From: Lytechinus variegatus | Taxonomy: Eukaryota > Echinodermata > Echinoidea > Temnopleuroida > Toxopneustidae | Length of the DNA stretch: 64,000 nucleotides | NCBI RefSeq assembly: GCF_018143015.1 | Contig: NC_054752.1 | Span: forward strand, 5,071,216 to 5,135,215 | Direction of reading: 5' to 3' | In this document: one piece after another, positions 12,276 to 24,178 of the stretch | How positions within the stretch are numbered: position 1 is the stretch's first letter | Layout: every line of letters begins with the position of its first letter | Translations under genes and position numbers: made by a program | The notes under the pieces: generated by a model | What the model saw: only the letters and a program-made list of their open reading frames with translations | Told to the model about the DNA's origin: nothing | The model's database searches: none

Positions 12276-14264
12276 CACATTGAAAATGCATTTTGTTTTA
12301 TTTATTAATTTTTCCGTTTTAGCCCACACAATTTAACCATGTACTCGAGTCAAGGTAGCAAAGAGACATGAATCTTTTTCTTTTTATTTTCTAATGAGCA
12401 GTGTTTCTTTAATTTAGGTTCCCATCGATGACTTGGTAATTGAAAAAGTTTTTCCAGGGCGTAATCTTTCTCTACCTTGCCTGGATAGGTCCCTTTAGTT
12501 TCCTTTTTGTCCCAGGCAGGGATCCAATAGTTTTGACCAGCTGCTTTGGATTTTTCTGGACAAGAGTAAGTGTTCAGTAGCCTTCCATTTAGCTTTTTTG
12601 GCACACATCATCTCCTTACTTTGGTGGGCACACAGTCCGTGTAGTTTTTTTCGAGCCAGCCAGAAGAAAATTCATTACATTATACTTACCTGTTAAAAGC
12701 TTAATTCCGAGCAGCTACATTTTCCTGATATTTGAGCTGCTAAATTTTACTACCTCCATGAGGTTAGAATACATAAAACCAATTTTAAGCCCGTTTTGCT
12801 GAACTCATCGGTGAGTGAAGAAACGACTTATCATTCTCTTTTTTCTTTTTTAAAATATGACATGTTAAAGATGATAAGATGTCAGATATATTGTGAAAGT
12901 TTTGTGGAAGATTAATGACTTTTCATTTTTTTTTTTATTGAAAAATGACATGTTAAGATGATATGATGTCAAATATATTGTGAAAGTTTTGTGGAAAATT
13001 AGCATGCATTTTCCTATATTGGTATAAACTTATGTAATTCTGAAAAGATATTTTGAAGCTGATGCTAGTAGGTAGTTAAAAGTTTGAACAGTGAAATGAA
13101 TAAATGTTTGTAATCATGATAGTAAATTCAGAGAAGTTTGAATTTGGATGTTTGTGTGATTGAATATTGATTTAGATATCTGCAATTGAAAAACAAAATT
13201 GTTTTAGATTTTAGAATACATTGTCGAAAGGTTATCGTTTTATTTCAATTTATAGATGGTACCGAGGTGGGACGTGTTTCCCCGCAGACTAAATGGCCAC
13301 TGGAGCCGAGAGGAGTCGAATGTCGCCGGAGGATGTCGAGATTCGCCGCTAGTCACCGAGAGTAACCGAACACAAGTTTGCAAGACATACGGTCGGCTAT
13401 GATGACGTATAGGCCTACGATTTGATGTCGAACTGAAGACATGTTGGATAGAACAATGTACACTGAAAAGATATATATTTTCTGAGGGACAAAATAGTTC
13501 AGCGATTTGGATACTGATTTTTTTAATAGACGGTGAGAATTTTCAATTGATATTGTTCGTTTTGTTTTAGTCCTTGACTGATGTTGCAAATTGTCATTTG
13601 ATTTTTTTATGATGGATCAGTACAAGATTTTCAGGTGATGTTTGTTCTGAGATGAGTTAAATGATGAGAAAGATAAATAATGATAATAAAGATAAGACAA
13701 TAGTTTTAGGAAGACGTTGATGATACAAGAAGTGAAGTTGATGTTATATCTAAAGTTATGATGTTCGATTGTAAAAGGGCAAACTGGAAATGCAAAAGTA
13801 AGTGGAAATGATCTGATATCTATCGATATGTGGTTAGTGTCGAAGAAGTTATTCTGAATATTGAGTAAATTATATTCCACTATTATTTAGTTGGTTATGA
13901 GTGGATCAGTACAGGATCCTTCATGAGGAAGAAGTTGTGATCTGGAAATACAAACCAAGATCTTTTCTATGATGTAGTGGAAATAAAAAAAATGAAACGT
14001 TGAAATAGGTCGAACAAAGGATCATTTAGTTGTGAAGAATTATATTTATTTGGGTGTCTCGAGACAGGATTAATTTGAAGTTGGAACGAGTAATAGAGTT
14101 GAGAACTTACAATGCATTTTGTTTTCTCATGGTCTTAATTGGAAAGAAACATTTGTTTTATTTCTAATTTTGCAAACAAATCAAATTCCACTGGAATAAA
14201 TTGTACATAGTCTGATATTGAATGGCACAAGTTTGGCTGAGTCTTATTTGAGTATATCCATGTG
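12276..14264. mobile_element. About 2-kb insertion in block A, type unknown
   Basis: Blocks A and B align up to CTTCACCACCATG (A) or CCTCACCACCATG (B) and again from the CATGTTTGG stretch at about 14278 (A) and 30907 (B). Block B is continuous there, so roughly 2 kb was inserted in A or lost from B. Imperfect inverted sequence (GTCACAT and ATGTGAC) lies near the two ends. The interior has a GC-richer segment at 13255-13375 with repeated GTCG/CCGAG motifs, and an 84-residue minus-strand frame at 12350-12604 preceded on that strand by CAGGTAAGTATAATG (about 12672-12686), which resembles a splice donor. I recognise no protein in it. The boundaries are approximate. Confidence 0.4.
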
Positions 14265-14979
14265 ACAATGACCGCCATGCATGTTTGGTTTGTTGTCTTG
14301 TCTGTTTTGATTTGTTTTTAGGCCATCTCTCTTTGGGTCATTTGGCTCATCCAATGAGTATAAATTTCTCTCAAATACAATCTTTAACTGTTTACAAAAA
14401 GCTGAATTATGTTGATACATAACGGACATAATTATATCAAGTATCATTTTAACGAGAGTGAGGTAAAAGGACTGAGTTGACTTGATTATTCGGGAATATA
14501 TCCAAACCAATAACATTGCATAAGTAACTTACTGACTGAACATTAAAATGGCATGTAAGTATATGTCTAGTGCTTCAACATAAACTTTTAGAGTACGTTT
14601 AAAGCATGTCTAATAGCTCCATGTTCAAACCAACAAACGGTCTTGGATCGTGCTGCAAACCTAGCACGAGTTGCAAATTACTCGTTCCAACGTTTTCAAG
14701 GCATGAAATGGATTAGCCCGTGGTACGTACTATCATGACTATGTTTGCGTTTAAACGCAAGTAAAAAATCAGTTGCAAGTCCAAAATGCGTGCTTTTGAT
14801 TGGTTGAAAAACAAGTTGCGCATGATTTTTAGAGTTGCGATTGATTGCAACTCTTTCTGCAAAGGACCCATGTACGCGTTAGTCTGTTGCAGCGACACCA
14901 ACAAGAAGGGCCCCAATAAGAGCCGCCGGGTGTTTAGGGTGCATTTGGTAGGCATGGTAGGTCTCTCTCTCCCCTTACG
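14265..14979. repeat. Tail of block A, paralogous to 30905-34050
   Basis: 14278-14520 matches 30907-31075 continued at 32366-32440, and 14700-14960 matches about 33905-34130; CAATGGATTAG and AATGGATTAG mark the second segment. No gene is seen. A 155-residue minus-strand open frame (14713-15180) crosses into the neighbouring transposons and has no domain. Confidence 0.55.
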
Positions 14980-16395
14980 CCCCAGGACCAAAATCCAGTT
15001 AAAACCAATTAGAGCAAAACCAATTGAAACCAGTTGGCCAACTGGTTTCAATAGGGAAATTGGAACAACTGGTTCCAATTGAAAACCTGGGGGCGTTTCA
15101 TGAAATGACTTGTCAGACGTTTTATCCGACAAGTCCCATGTTATCCGACAGTTACCATAGGAACAGTGAATCTCAGCCAATCAAAATCACGGAAAGATTT
15201 CAGAACTGACAACTTGTCGGATTAAAATATTGATGAAACGCTCCTTAGTTGCCAATTGGTTCCAGTTAAAACCAACTGGGCAACTGGAACCAGTAGGCAA
15301 TTGGTTTTAATTGGTTCCAGTTGTTCCAATTTCCCTATTTAAACCAGTTGAATCCAATTGGAGGCAACTGGTTACAATTGGTTCCAGTTGAAACCAATTG
15401 GAGGCAACTGGTTTTCAACTGGAACCAGTTGAAACCAATTGGTTTCCAACTGGATCCAACTGGAACTTCCACTTGGAATGAACTTAACTAGTTACAAATT
15501 AATTAGCATTTGCACTAACCATTGCTCATGCCAACACATAAGCAGTTTTATATGATTTTTAATACCAATGTAAAGGGCATTGATAAAATAATACTGTCAT
15601 ATGTATAGATTTATATTGAAGATTTTCAAATATATGTATTTTTATTTGATGTAATCTGGTAACAGTTAGTGGTGTACTAATTATCTTTTAATCTGTTGTA
15701 ATTATATAATCTATAACATTTATGATCATGGTTTTCCCTGCTAAGTATTCTTAACACTTAACTGAAAAGAGTGTGGTACTTGAAATTGAAAAAAAATAAA
15801 TAGATACCTTTTAAATGACGATAAATCTCAAAAAACATTAATCTGTGTAGACTGGCAGATAATATGCAAATTAACTGGTTTCAATTGGATCCAGTTGGGT
15901 AACTGGAAAATTTCCAATTGAAAACCAATTGGAAATCATATCCAGTTACCCATCTGGATCCAGTTAGGATTATCAGTTACCCAACTGGTTCCAGTATTAT
16001 TTCCAGTTACCCAACTGGTTCCAATCAGAATTCATTCCAGTTACCCAATTGGTTCCAGTTAGGATTTCCAGTTACCTAACTGAATGGTTTAGGATTTCCA
16101 GTTACCCAACTGGTTCCAGTTAGTATTCCCAATTGCCCAACTGGTCCAAGTTAGGATCTTAGGATTTCCAGTTACCCAACTAGCTCCAGTTAGAAATCAT
16201 TTCCAGTTGGAAGTCATTTCCAGTTACCCAACTGGTTCCAGTTAGGATTTCCAGTTGCCCAACTGGTTCCAGTTAGGATGTCCAGTTGCCAAACTGGTTT
16301 CAATTGGTTTCAACTGGGAATTGTTAAATTCCAGTTAAAAGCAATTGAAACCAGTTGGAAATCAACCTGGTTTCAATTGGATTTCGGTCCTGGGG
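14980..16395. mobile_element. CCAGTT-rich inverted-repeat element, 1.4 kb
   Basis: It begins CCCCAGGACCAAAATCCAG and ends with GGATTTCGGTCCTGGGG, an inverted match with few differences. The subterminal regions (14990-15470 and 15880-16380) are packed with CCAGTT/AACTGG and CCAATT/AATTGG hexamers; in the right part they form an irregular tandem of roughly 30 bp built on CCAGTTACCCAACTGG. An AT-rich core of about 400 bp separates the two. The paralogous stretch near 34130-34220 lacks it. No transposase is present. It is nested with another short element at 15089-15244. Confidence 0.7.
15089..15244. mobile_element. 156-bp MITE nested in the CCAGTT element
   Basis: The left end GGGGGCGTTTCATGAAATG and the reverse complement of the right end (GGAGCGTTTCATCAATA) match, and an internal TCCGACAAGT recurs inverted. 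It interrupts the hexamer array of the host element, so it is the younger insertion. No coding capacity. Confidence 0.65.
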
Positions 16396-17336
16396 CTCTT
16401 CTTTCTTCCCTTCACTCTCCTCTTTTACATTTATTTCCGACCATTGACACAGACTGCCTATGAATGTATGCAGATATCCGAAATCAAATGTACTTCAAAA
16501 TAACATCACACTTGATCGAACGCAATAAATCGAGCTTGCAAAGTTTACCTTATTACGTTTATACCGTGTTTGACAAAGATCATCGCCGGCTTTTTGTTCA
16601 AATAATATCCAAACATCAAATTAGTCATGGCATTTACCGGTGAGGGTGCATGTGTGTGCGGGATGGGGTGGGGGTGCTGTTAATCAATGCTATATTTTCT
16701 TAAGCTCTTGAGAAAGCGAAACGACCTACCCGGAAATTACAATAGCGTCTTGAAGTAAAACCAGACAGATTACATTCGTAATTTTTTATATTTCAAATAG
16801 AAGATTACCGATAAAGGTTTCGCCAATACACATTAAGACTTTACAATTTCAAAAATAAACCGATAAGCCTAAAATTACGCCATTAAACCGCATAAAATGT
16901 AAAAGTGTACGGAGGAATGATATATAATAGGGTCGAATTAAAAGTAAAAGAAAAGTATTTTTTAAAATGAAATATCCAGTGCAAAATTAAATTTTATTTT
17001 ATTCTATTCATTTTGTTTTCGACTCATTTTTCTTGGTTGAACTTGATCTTGAATGTCTGCCCTATAACCCCTCTGATATTTACGATAATACGTGCCAGAA
17101 GAAATAAGAGGTCATGGAAACAGAAAATAGCAGGTCAGGAAAATAAGAAGATAGACAGCAGAAACTGCCCTCTATTGTTTTTCTTTCACGCACACAACAT
17201 ACACACCCGCATGCGCCACCCACATCCAAACACCCTCGCACAAACACACGGACTGTGTATTTTTGTCACTCGTCATCTTACTATAATGCAACGATTTATA
17301 ATGTCAGAAAATAGGTCTGCCATTATATTCATTAAA
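16396..17336. other. Block A tail, no gene
   Basis: 16395-16590 matches 34200-34380 (CAAAATAACATCACRC and GATAAATCGAGCTTG or AATAAATCGAGCTTG). The rest is AT-rich, with a CA-rich stretch at 17185-17255. Nothing coding is recognised. Confidence 0.5.
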
Positions 17337-17932
17337 TTACAAGTCCAGCCCAACAAAAAGTTGATTTGAATAAAAGGAGGAAAATGCAACAAGCATATCA
17401 CTGAAAATTTCATCGAAATCGGATTCAAACTAAGAATGTTATAATATTTTGAAGTTTTGCTTAATTTCTCAAAACAGTTATGTGCACATCCTGGACGGTA
17501 TGCAAATGACGGAACTGATGACATCACTCATTCACTATTTCTATTGTTTTTTTATTATATTAAATATGACATATTCTCATTTTCTCTTCATTGCCCTGTG
17601 AAACAAAGTTTTATTTCTCCCTGAATATGTGGAATTACCATTGATTAACATTTTATGGTTCAGTCAAGTTGGTCCTTTTGTCAAATCGGTAAAAATGTAA
17701 ATATTGTATGGTTCAAACAATAAAAAAAGAAAAAGAGAGTGAGGGACACTCTATCGATTCTCTACTAGGCATGTTACTAAACTGTGCAAATAACCATTTT
17801 TTGAAAAATTAGCAAAAATTTAAAATGTCGTAACTTTTTTATTTTACATCGATTTTGATAAAATTTTCTGCATTATGCTTGTCTGATTTTCTGTATTTAT
17901 TAAACATTTTCTGAGATGGACTTGACCTTTGA
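17337..17932. mobile_element. Divergent TTAAAGG-type TIR element
   Basis: Left end TTACAAGTCCAGCCCAAC and right end GATGGACTTGACCTTTGA are imperfect inverted repeats related to those of 5486-5814. The interior shares the AAAACAGTTATG and TATGCAAATGA-type stretches. No open frame of note. Confidence 0.45.
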
Positions 17933-18159
17933 TTTTTAAAATCTACATAATAATCTCAATCCCGACAGATCCATTTCCTATTTTTCTCTCTCTCTCTTCA
18001 TCTCTCTCAGCCTCTCTTTTTTCAATCATGTATTATTAGTAGTAAATAGTAATAATAAAAATACATTTCTCGCTGTTTAGTTCCATTCTCTTTTTTTAAT
18101 CGTATTCAGTCACCTTGACCTTTTACCTCTCTCACCCTTTCTGTCTCTCTCATCATTCT

Positions 18160-18470
18160 CTGAAGTCATTCATTGTGTTTTATACTCATGAAATCACGAG
18201 ACTGTGCGGCTTCTAATGTATAAAATGAGTGCTTTTCTTGAAACATGAAAATAATTGAAGCATGAATAGAATAAACATCCTGGAATGCGTGTTTTGATTT
18301 TTCCCTATACAAACATTACTCACGTCATTGACGAGATTATTTCAGATAATAGGCTTGACTTTGACACGGTACTGCATGTAGAATTATTATATAGCTGTCC
18401 CAAAGTGTACGGTCGTTTTCATGTTTTTTGGCTTCCGCTATTGTATACGAAATTCATGAAAGCAAGAGGG
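18160..18470. repeat. Block-tail subunit, left half, split by insertions
   Basis: Matches 3760-4060 and 35780-36060 up to GAAATTCATGAAAGCA; the remainder of the subunit resumes at 20336 (ACCATAAGCAATGGA). About 1.87 kb of nested mobile DNA lies between. Confidence 0.65.
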
Positions 18471-18640
18471 GTTCACACATGGCCCTTGGAAGCGGGGGTG
18501 CTGGGGGATTTTCACAAAGGGTGCTGCGTGTAAAATTTTCCATAGGCAGCACCCCCTGGAATTCTGGTAGGTGTGTAGAATAAAAAAAATGTATGTAAAA
18601 AGACAAGCACTTTGTATTGACCCCCCCCCCCCCTTTTTAG
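18471..18640. mobile_element. Left part of composite insertion with GGGTGCTG ends
   Basis: A segment with GGGGGTGCTGGGGG and CAGCACCCCC; related inverted sequence (CAGCACCCCTTCCC) lies at 19839-19852. These appear to be the outer ends of an element that encloses the DR1 array at 18641-19740. Assignment is tentative. Confidence 0.35.
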
Positions 18641-19740
18641 TCTCACCTTCATATCAGAGTGAGACTATAGGCGCCGCTTTTCCGACGGCGGCGTCAACAT
18701 CAAATCTTAACCTAAATCTAAGTTTTTGAAATGCCAGCATAACTTAGAAAGTATATGAACCTAGTTCATGAAACTTGGCCATAAGATATATCAAGTGATA
18801 CTGAATATCCTTCTCAAGTTTCATGTCACATGACCAAGGTCAAAGGTCATCTATGGTCAATGAACTTAGACCATGTTGGGGGAATCAACATCAAAATCTT
18901 AACTAACCTTACGTTAAGTTTTTGAAATGTCATCATAACTTAGAAAATATATAGACCTAGTTCATGAAACTTGGACATAAGGTTAATCAAGTATCACTGA
19001 ACATCCTGCATGATTCCACGTCACATGACCAAGGTCAAAGGTCATTTTGGGTCAATGAACTTTGGCCGAATTTGGGGTATCTGTTGAATGACCATCATAT
19101 TAAACTTTGAAAGTTTATGGATCTGATTCATGAAACTTGAACATAATAGTAAGCAAGTTTCACTGAACATCCTGTGCAAGTTTCAGGTCACATGATCAAG
19201 GTCAAATGTCATATAGGGTCAATAAACTTTGGCCAAATTGGGGGTATTTGTTGAATTATCATCATAACTTTAAAAGTATGTTGGTCTATATAGTTCATAA
19301 AGCTTGGACATAAGAGTAATCAAGTATCATTGAACACCTGTGCGCATTTTAGGTGACATGACTAAGGTCATAGGTCAATAAACTTTGGCCATAATGGGGG
19401 TATCTGTTGAATTACCAACATAACCTTGAAAGTTTATTGATCTGACTCATGAAACTTGGACATAAGGATTATCTAGTATCAATGAACATCCTGTGCGAGT
19501 TTCAGGTCACATGATCAAGGTCAAAGGTCATGTAAGGTCATTGAACTTTGGCCACGTTGGGGGTATTTGTTGAATTATCATCATATCTCTGGAAGTGTAT
19601 TGGTCTAATTCATAAAACGTGAAAATAAGAGTAACCAAGTATCACTGTACATCTTGTGCGAGTTATAGTAGTTTTCAAAGTCAGCACTGAGCTATATTGG
19701 ATCGCGTGATGCAGGTGAGAGCGCCAGAGGCATTATACTT
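18641..19740. repeat. Tandem array with DR1-type AGGTCA pairs
   Basis: About five or six diverged units of 150-195 bp, each with ATGAAACTTG-like and TCACATGACCAAGGTCAAAG-like sequence. AGGTCA-N-AGGTCA pairs (direct repeat, one-base spacer) are perfect at 18837-18849, 19032-19044, 19365-19377 and 19518-19530, with one changed base at 19199-19211. The left end has a hairpin (AGTCTCAC ... GTGAGACT) followed by TATAGGCGCC; the right end reads GTGAGAGCGCCAGAGGC. It looks like a dispersed marine-invertebrate repeat, non-coding. Whether any nuclear receptor binds it is unknown. Confidence 0.65.
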
Positions 19741-19878
19741 GTTTTTTTTTTGGGCTTGTCAATTTTCTTGGGACCGAAACGACCTTTGCTGATTTCGAGA
19801 AAAAAATCTGCTTTTTTTTTACTTGTCTAATTTACTTACTCAGCACCCCTTCCCATAAAAAACATTCCCAGTGCCCTG

Positions 19879-20321
19879 ATTTTACACGCTGGCATTTTGC
19901 GTCATTTGAATACCTAATTACAATGCCGAATTGTATTTGACACTAGAATCATCTTCCGTTCACATGGCTCAGAAGGATTCGGGAATTCTGCGGCTTCACG
20001 ATTCGCACCGATAAGAAGAGGTGTGGCTTATTTTTGGCACTCCGTCAATCACTCGTGAATCGCTAAAATTTGTCAACAGAGCAGAAAATAGCTGGGTTTT
20101 CTGCGGACGTTGTTGACAGGTCACAGTAAGCTCCGCCCCCAGAATTAAGTTTTGGAATCAAAGCATCATTTCGCTCCGTCATTCTGGAATGTCATCACTG
20201 GAAAACACCTCGATACCATCATGTGATTTGCGCATTTCAAATTACGCTATTTTGCATTCACACGCTCAAACTGCGTCATTCGATTAATCAATCGAATGAC
20301 ACAGAATGCGAGCGTGTGAAT
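19879..20321. mobile_element. 443-bp TIR element with inner hairpin
   Basis: The left end ATTTTACACGCTGGCATTTT and the reverse complement of the right end (ATTCACACGCTCGCATTC) match, both followed by GTGTCATT/GCGTCATT. A third inverted copy immediately inside the right end makes a strong hairpin at 20256-20321 with an AATC loop. It lies inside the block-tail subunit. No coding capacity. Confidence 0.6.
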
Positions 20322-20335
20322 CCCCTCCAAGAACC

Positions 20336-21370
20336 ATAAGCAATGGATCACAGTGGCACATAATCAAGTTGCAAAGCGTTTTAGACTTCAATGTTCTATC
20401 ACTAGTCCGTATCCAGGCACGGAAGGGGGGGGGGAGGTGACAGGCATAGGGGAACGACCTAAAGTTTCATTCATACAAATAATTATTTCCATGCCTAGGC
20501 CTATATGTTTCCTTCTTTAAAAATCACTTCCGAAGCTTGTCAAATAGCAATTCCTCACTGATTTTATTGTTTAAGAACACAACAACAAAGTGCCTCCCGT
20601 TCAAATTGTTGAAAATTGTTATCGTTTGAATATAAATTAACAATTAAACTAAGTTTTGTTCATTCTTAACGACGGTTAAGTCATCTGTAATGATGAAGAT
20701 GCATTCTGACCAGTGAACTGAGATAAAAATAGGGCAATTCGTGATCTACGCTTCGTATGATATATTTGATAATAACTTTTCACGTTCTCAATGTCTTATT
20801 TTTAAAGGGACCAACCAATACCAATCCCGAATGAAAGATTGACGTCACTACACTCAAAGACATGCGCAGAGGAATGCTCTACCGGAGGTGAAGGCCGCAC
20901 GCCACTAGGTTCCGGTCATGCAGGGGAGTTCCCCTCACCCGCTTCCGTAAAATGACGTCATTCATATAAATAAATTCATGTAAAATCCATGATACACTTC
21001 TGAGAAATATTATCACATTAAGATGAATTATGATTATTACTGCTTCAGATAAGTAAGGTAGTATTACTTGATCATTTCAGTATTTAATAGGGACGTTGTT
21101 ATTTCCCCGAACTGAAAAACATACCATCGTATGATTAGAAAATGAAGGATATTTTATTATTTCTAAGTAACAAAGGTATGAATCCTGTCCGTATAAACAC
21201 TTATTTTTGTGATTTTATCAATTCTCATGTTTAGCACATGAGCCTATGGATAGTTAGTGGTGTGTTGAATGAACTAAAGCGCTTTAACTAAGGATGTCTG
21301 TTTGGGGAGATATCATCAACTATCGTCTACGACCACTTGGTCTCATTCATTATTTTATTATTTAATATTT
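20336..21370. repeat. Block A tail, paralogous to 36080-36960
   Basis: Shared landmarks include GTATCCAGGCACGG (GTATCC and AGGTGCAAATTCGTGG either side of an insertion in the other copy), GTAATGATGAAGATGC (GTAATGATAAAGATGC) and a CATGCGCAGA motif after a TACGTCACTA-like stretch. No open frame is conserved between the copies. 20990-21370 is AT-rich and unrecognised. Confidence 0.55.
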
Positions 21371-21784
21371 GAAGAGTTTAGTTGCAAAAGGGGTTAGGTT
21401 CTCTTTGGACCATTCCGAGAAAAACATGTTTTTATTCTCACTTATTGCAATATCCTTGTGAGAAACTAAATTGTCATGATGTACTACCCTATCATGTGAC
21501 CATAAGATTGGGTATAAAAAGCAAATCTACCTGTCTTCGATTTTTTATACATATTTTTTAAACAACATTGTGGACCTAACCCCCTTGGCAAGTAAACTGA
21601 AATGAATCCAATCTCTTTTGATTAAAGAAGTTATTTTTTCTTTGCCACTTTCATGTACGATTTCATTTGAATTTCAAATTTTCTTTGGTATCATCAGAGT
21701 GACTAAAAATGTAGAGGTTTAGTGACAGAAAACCATAAAATTTACGAAAAATGGACCTAACCACTTTTCACAAATGAGTTCTTC
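21371..21784. mobile_element. TIR element with GGGGTTAGGT ends, first of tandem pair
   Basis: Begins GAAGAGTTTAGTTGCAAAAG followed by GGGTTAGG and ends with ACCTAACCACTTTTCAC running into GAGTTCTTC, an inverted match. One further internal ACCTAACCCCC lies near 21575. No open frame. Confidence 0.65.
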
Positions 21785-21785
21785 A

Positions 21786-22196
21786 GAAGAGTTTGGATGC
21801 AAAAGGGGTTAGGTCCACTCCAAGAAAATCAATTTGTTTTCATTCCCCATATTGCAATATTTTTATGCGAAACTGAGTTTCCATGATACCCCACCATGAG
21901 AACATAAAAATTGGGTATAAAAGAAATGTACCTGTCTTCATGTTTTCTAAGATATTCTTTTCCAAGAAAAATATATATGTGTCGACCTAACCCATTTTGC
22001 AACTAAGCTGAAATGGACCTAACCCCTTTTGAAAAAAAAGAAGTTATTTTTCTTTGCCATTTTAGTTCACTTTTTACTAGGAATTTAAACTTTTCTTTGG
22101 TATCGTCTTATAGAGCTACTAACCATCTATACATTGAGATATAAAAATCAAATGTGATGAACAATTGACCTAACCCCTTTTACAAGTGAGCTCTTC
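21786..22196. mobile_element. TIR element with GGGGTTAGGT ends, second of tandem pair
   Basis: Same architecture and length (411 versus 414 bp) as the copy ending one base upstream: GAAGAGTTTGGATGCAAAAG at the left, CCTAACCCCTTTTACAAGTG then GAGCTCTTC at the right. Internal segments such as TTGGGTATAAAA and TTTCTTTGGTATC align with the first copy in the same order, so this is a head-to-tail dimer. Confidence 0.65.
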
Positions 22197-23818
22197 ATAT
22201 GCAGACTTTTAATCCCTCTCAATCGCCATCTTGCAATAAGCAATGTCTTTCATACTTTAAAGATTATTATCATGGAAATTGTAATGAATATGCACTATCT
22301 CTCTTCTGACACCATTCTTTCCCGCGCTCTCTCCCCCTCTCTCTCTCTCAATTATCCTCTTTCAAACATTATATTATCCATTACTTATAATTCAATCAAT
22401 GTATTTCTCGCTTTCTAGTTCCCTCCTCTCTTCTCTCTTACTCAGTCACATTGACCTCCGACCTCTCTCAACCTTTCTTTCTTTCTTTCTCTCTTCATTC
22501 ATTCATTCACTGTGTTTTTACTCTTAAAATCATGAGATTGTGCGGCTTCTATTGTGAGAGATGAATGCTTTTATTGAAACATGAAAATCATCTAGCATGA
22601 AGAGAATAAATACCCTGGAATATCTGATCTATTTTTTCTTATACAAACATTACTCACGTCAGAGACTATCATATTGTGGTTTGACTAAAATAAAAATCAT
22701 GGGTTTTTACCTAGTTTCCCAAAATGTATACTTGTTTGGGGTTTCCGCTACTGTTTACGAGATTCATGAGAGCAAAAAAAAAATGGATTTCGTTATCATT
22801 TTAACACATAATCAAGTTGCAAGGCGTTTCATACTTCAATGTTTTATCACTAGTCCGTATAAATAAACATTCTGGGCTGAGTTATTATTCAGCCAATTGC
22901 GCACTTTGTGTAATGTCAAGTTTGGCCATTCCCATATCGTCTTATATATCCACTAGATCTAACAGCATTTATGGTATATCATTATATGAATTAATTATGG
23001 ATCACATTTCCATTATGTAAGTACAACAGACTTAATGAAAACTATACCTAATCTGGGCATTAGACTAAATGACATTTAAGACCAAGGGATGGTTGTAACA
23101 AAGTTAATACTAGACCACATTGATGGTAGACCTTCAAGTGGGTTAGATGATGATCCGAGAATAAAAATACGACAACTTTACTACAACTCCCCCCCCTTCA
23201 TGTCTATCTCCCCTTTCTGCTTGTCACATTCTCTCACTACCCCCCCCCCCCCCTCTATATATCTCCCTGGTGTTCCTTCTCTGTCTCTGAATGTTCATTT
23301 GCCTTCTCCCCTGTCTCTCTCCCCTTTCTGCTTGTCACATCTCTCATTATCCCCCCCCCCCTCTCTCCATCTCTCTGGTGCTCCTTCTCTGTCTCTAAAT
23401 GTTCATTTGCCACCTCCGCTCTCCCTATTTTACTTTCTTTTTGTCTCTTTCCTTGAATAAATTCGTCCGATTCTTCATCTCTCTCTCTCTCTGTCCCCCC
23501 TTCCCTCTCCCCTATAGTTTGTTACATGTGTCTCTATTTCTGTCTCTCCCTCTCTTCCCCTCTCCCCCCGTTTCCCTTCCTTTTCTGTCTCTTTTACTGC
23601 TTATGTCTCTGTCACCCTGTCTCTCTCCCTCTCTCTTTACCTCACTGCAAGTCTCTCTTCTTGCTGATTATTATTCATGTTCTTGGTCACACATTAACTT
23701 CTCAAATAATTAGTCTGACAGGATTCCTTGAGGAGCGATGAAATTTATTAAAGCGGAAACCCAAGCATGGCAATGATAGACACCCATTTTCATTTTATCA
23801 ATTGTTTTTTAAAGGTCA

Positions 23819-24178
23819 AGCCCACCCAAAGTAATAATTTGAATCAATACAGAAAAGTCAAGCCAGCATAACGCTTACAAATTTTATCAAAATCGGATTG
23901 AAAATAAAAAAAAGGTAATATGACATGTTACAGTTTCTCAGTTTTCCCGAAAACAGTCATATGCGTCAATAATAACTCAGTGATATGCAAATGAGAGAGT
24001 CAATGATATCCCTCACCCACTTTTAGTTTTTTATCATTATTATTCGACCTTTTACAATTTTCAATGTTTACATATGTGACAACATTAACCAGCTTAAACG
24101 AAATTGACCTGTTTGCTTTTTCTCATTTTATGTAAATCTACTTCTTTTTTTTTGGGGGGGGGTGGACTTTTCCTTTAA
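23819..24178. mobile_element. TTAAAGG-ended short TIR element (block B copy)
   Basis: Orthologous position and ends to 5486-5814, with a G-run expanded near 24154-24162. Confidence 0.6.

Noticed and set aside
14713-15180. 155-residue minus-strand open frame
   Set aside because: It crosses block tail, the CCAGTT element and a nested MITE; no domain and no homologous frame in block B.
14960-16420. Target-site duplication for the CCAGTT element
   Set aside because: Flanks are CT-rich on both sides and the paralogous site is too diverged to define the junction.
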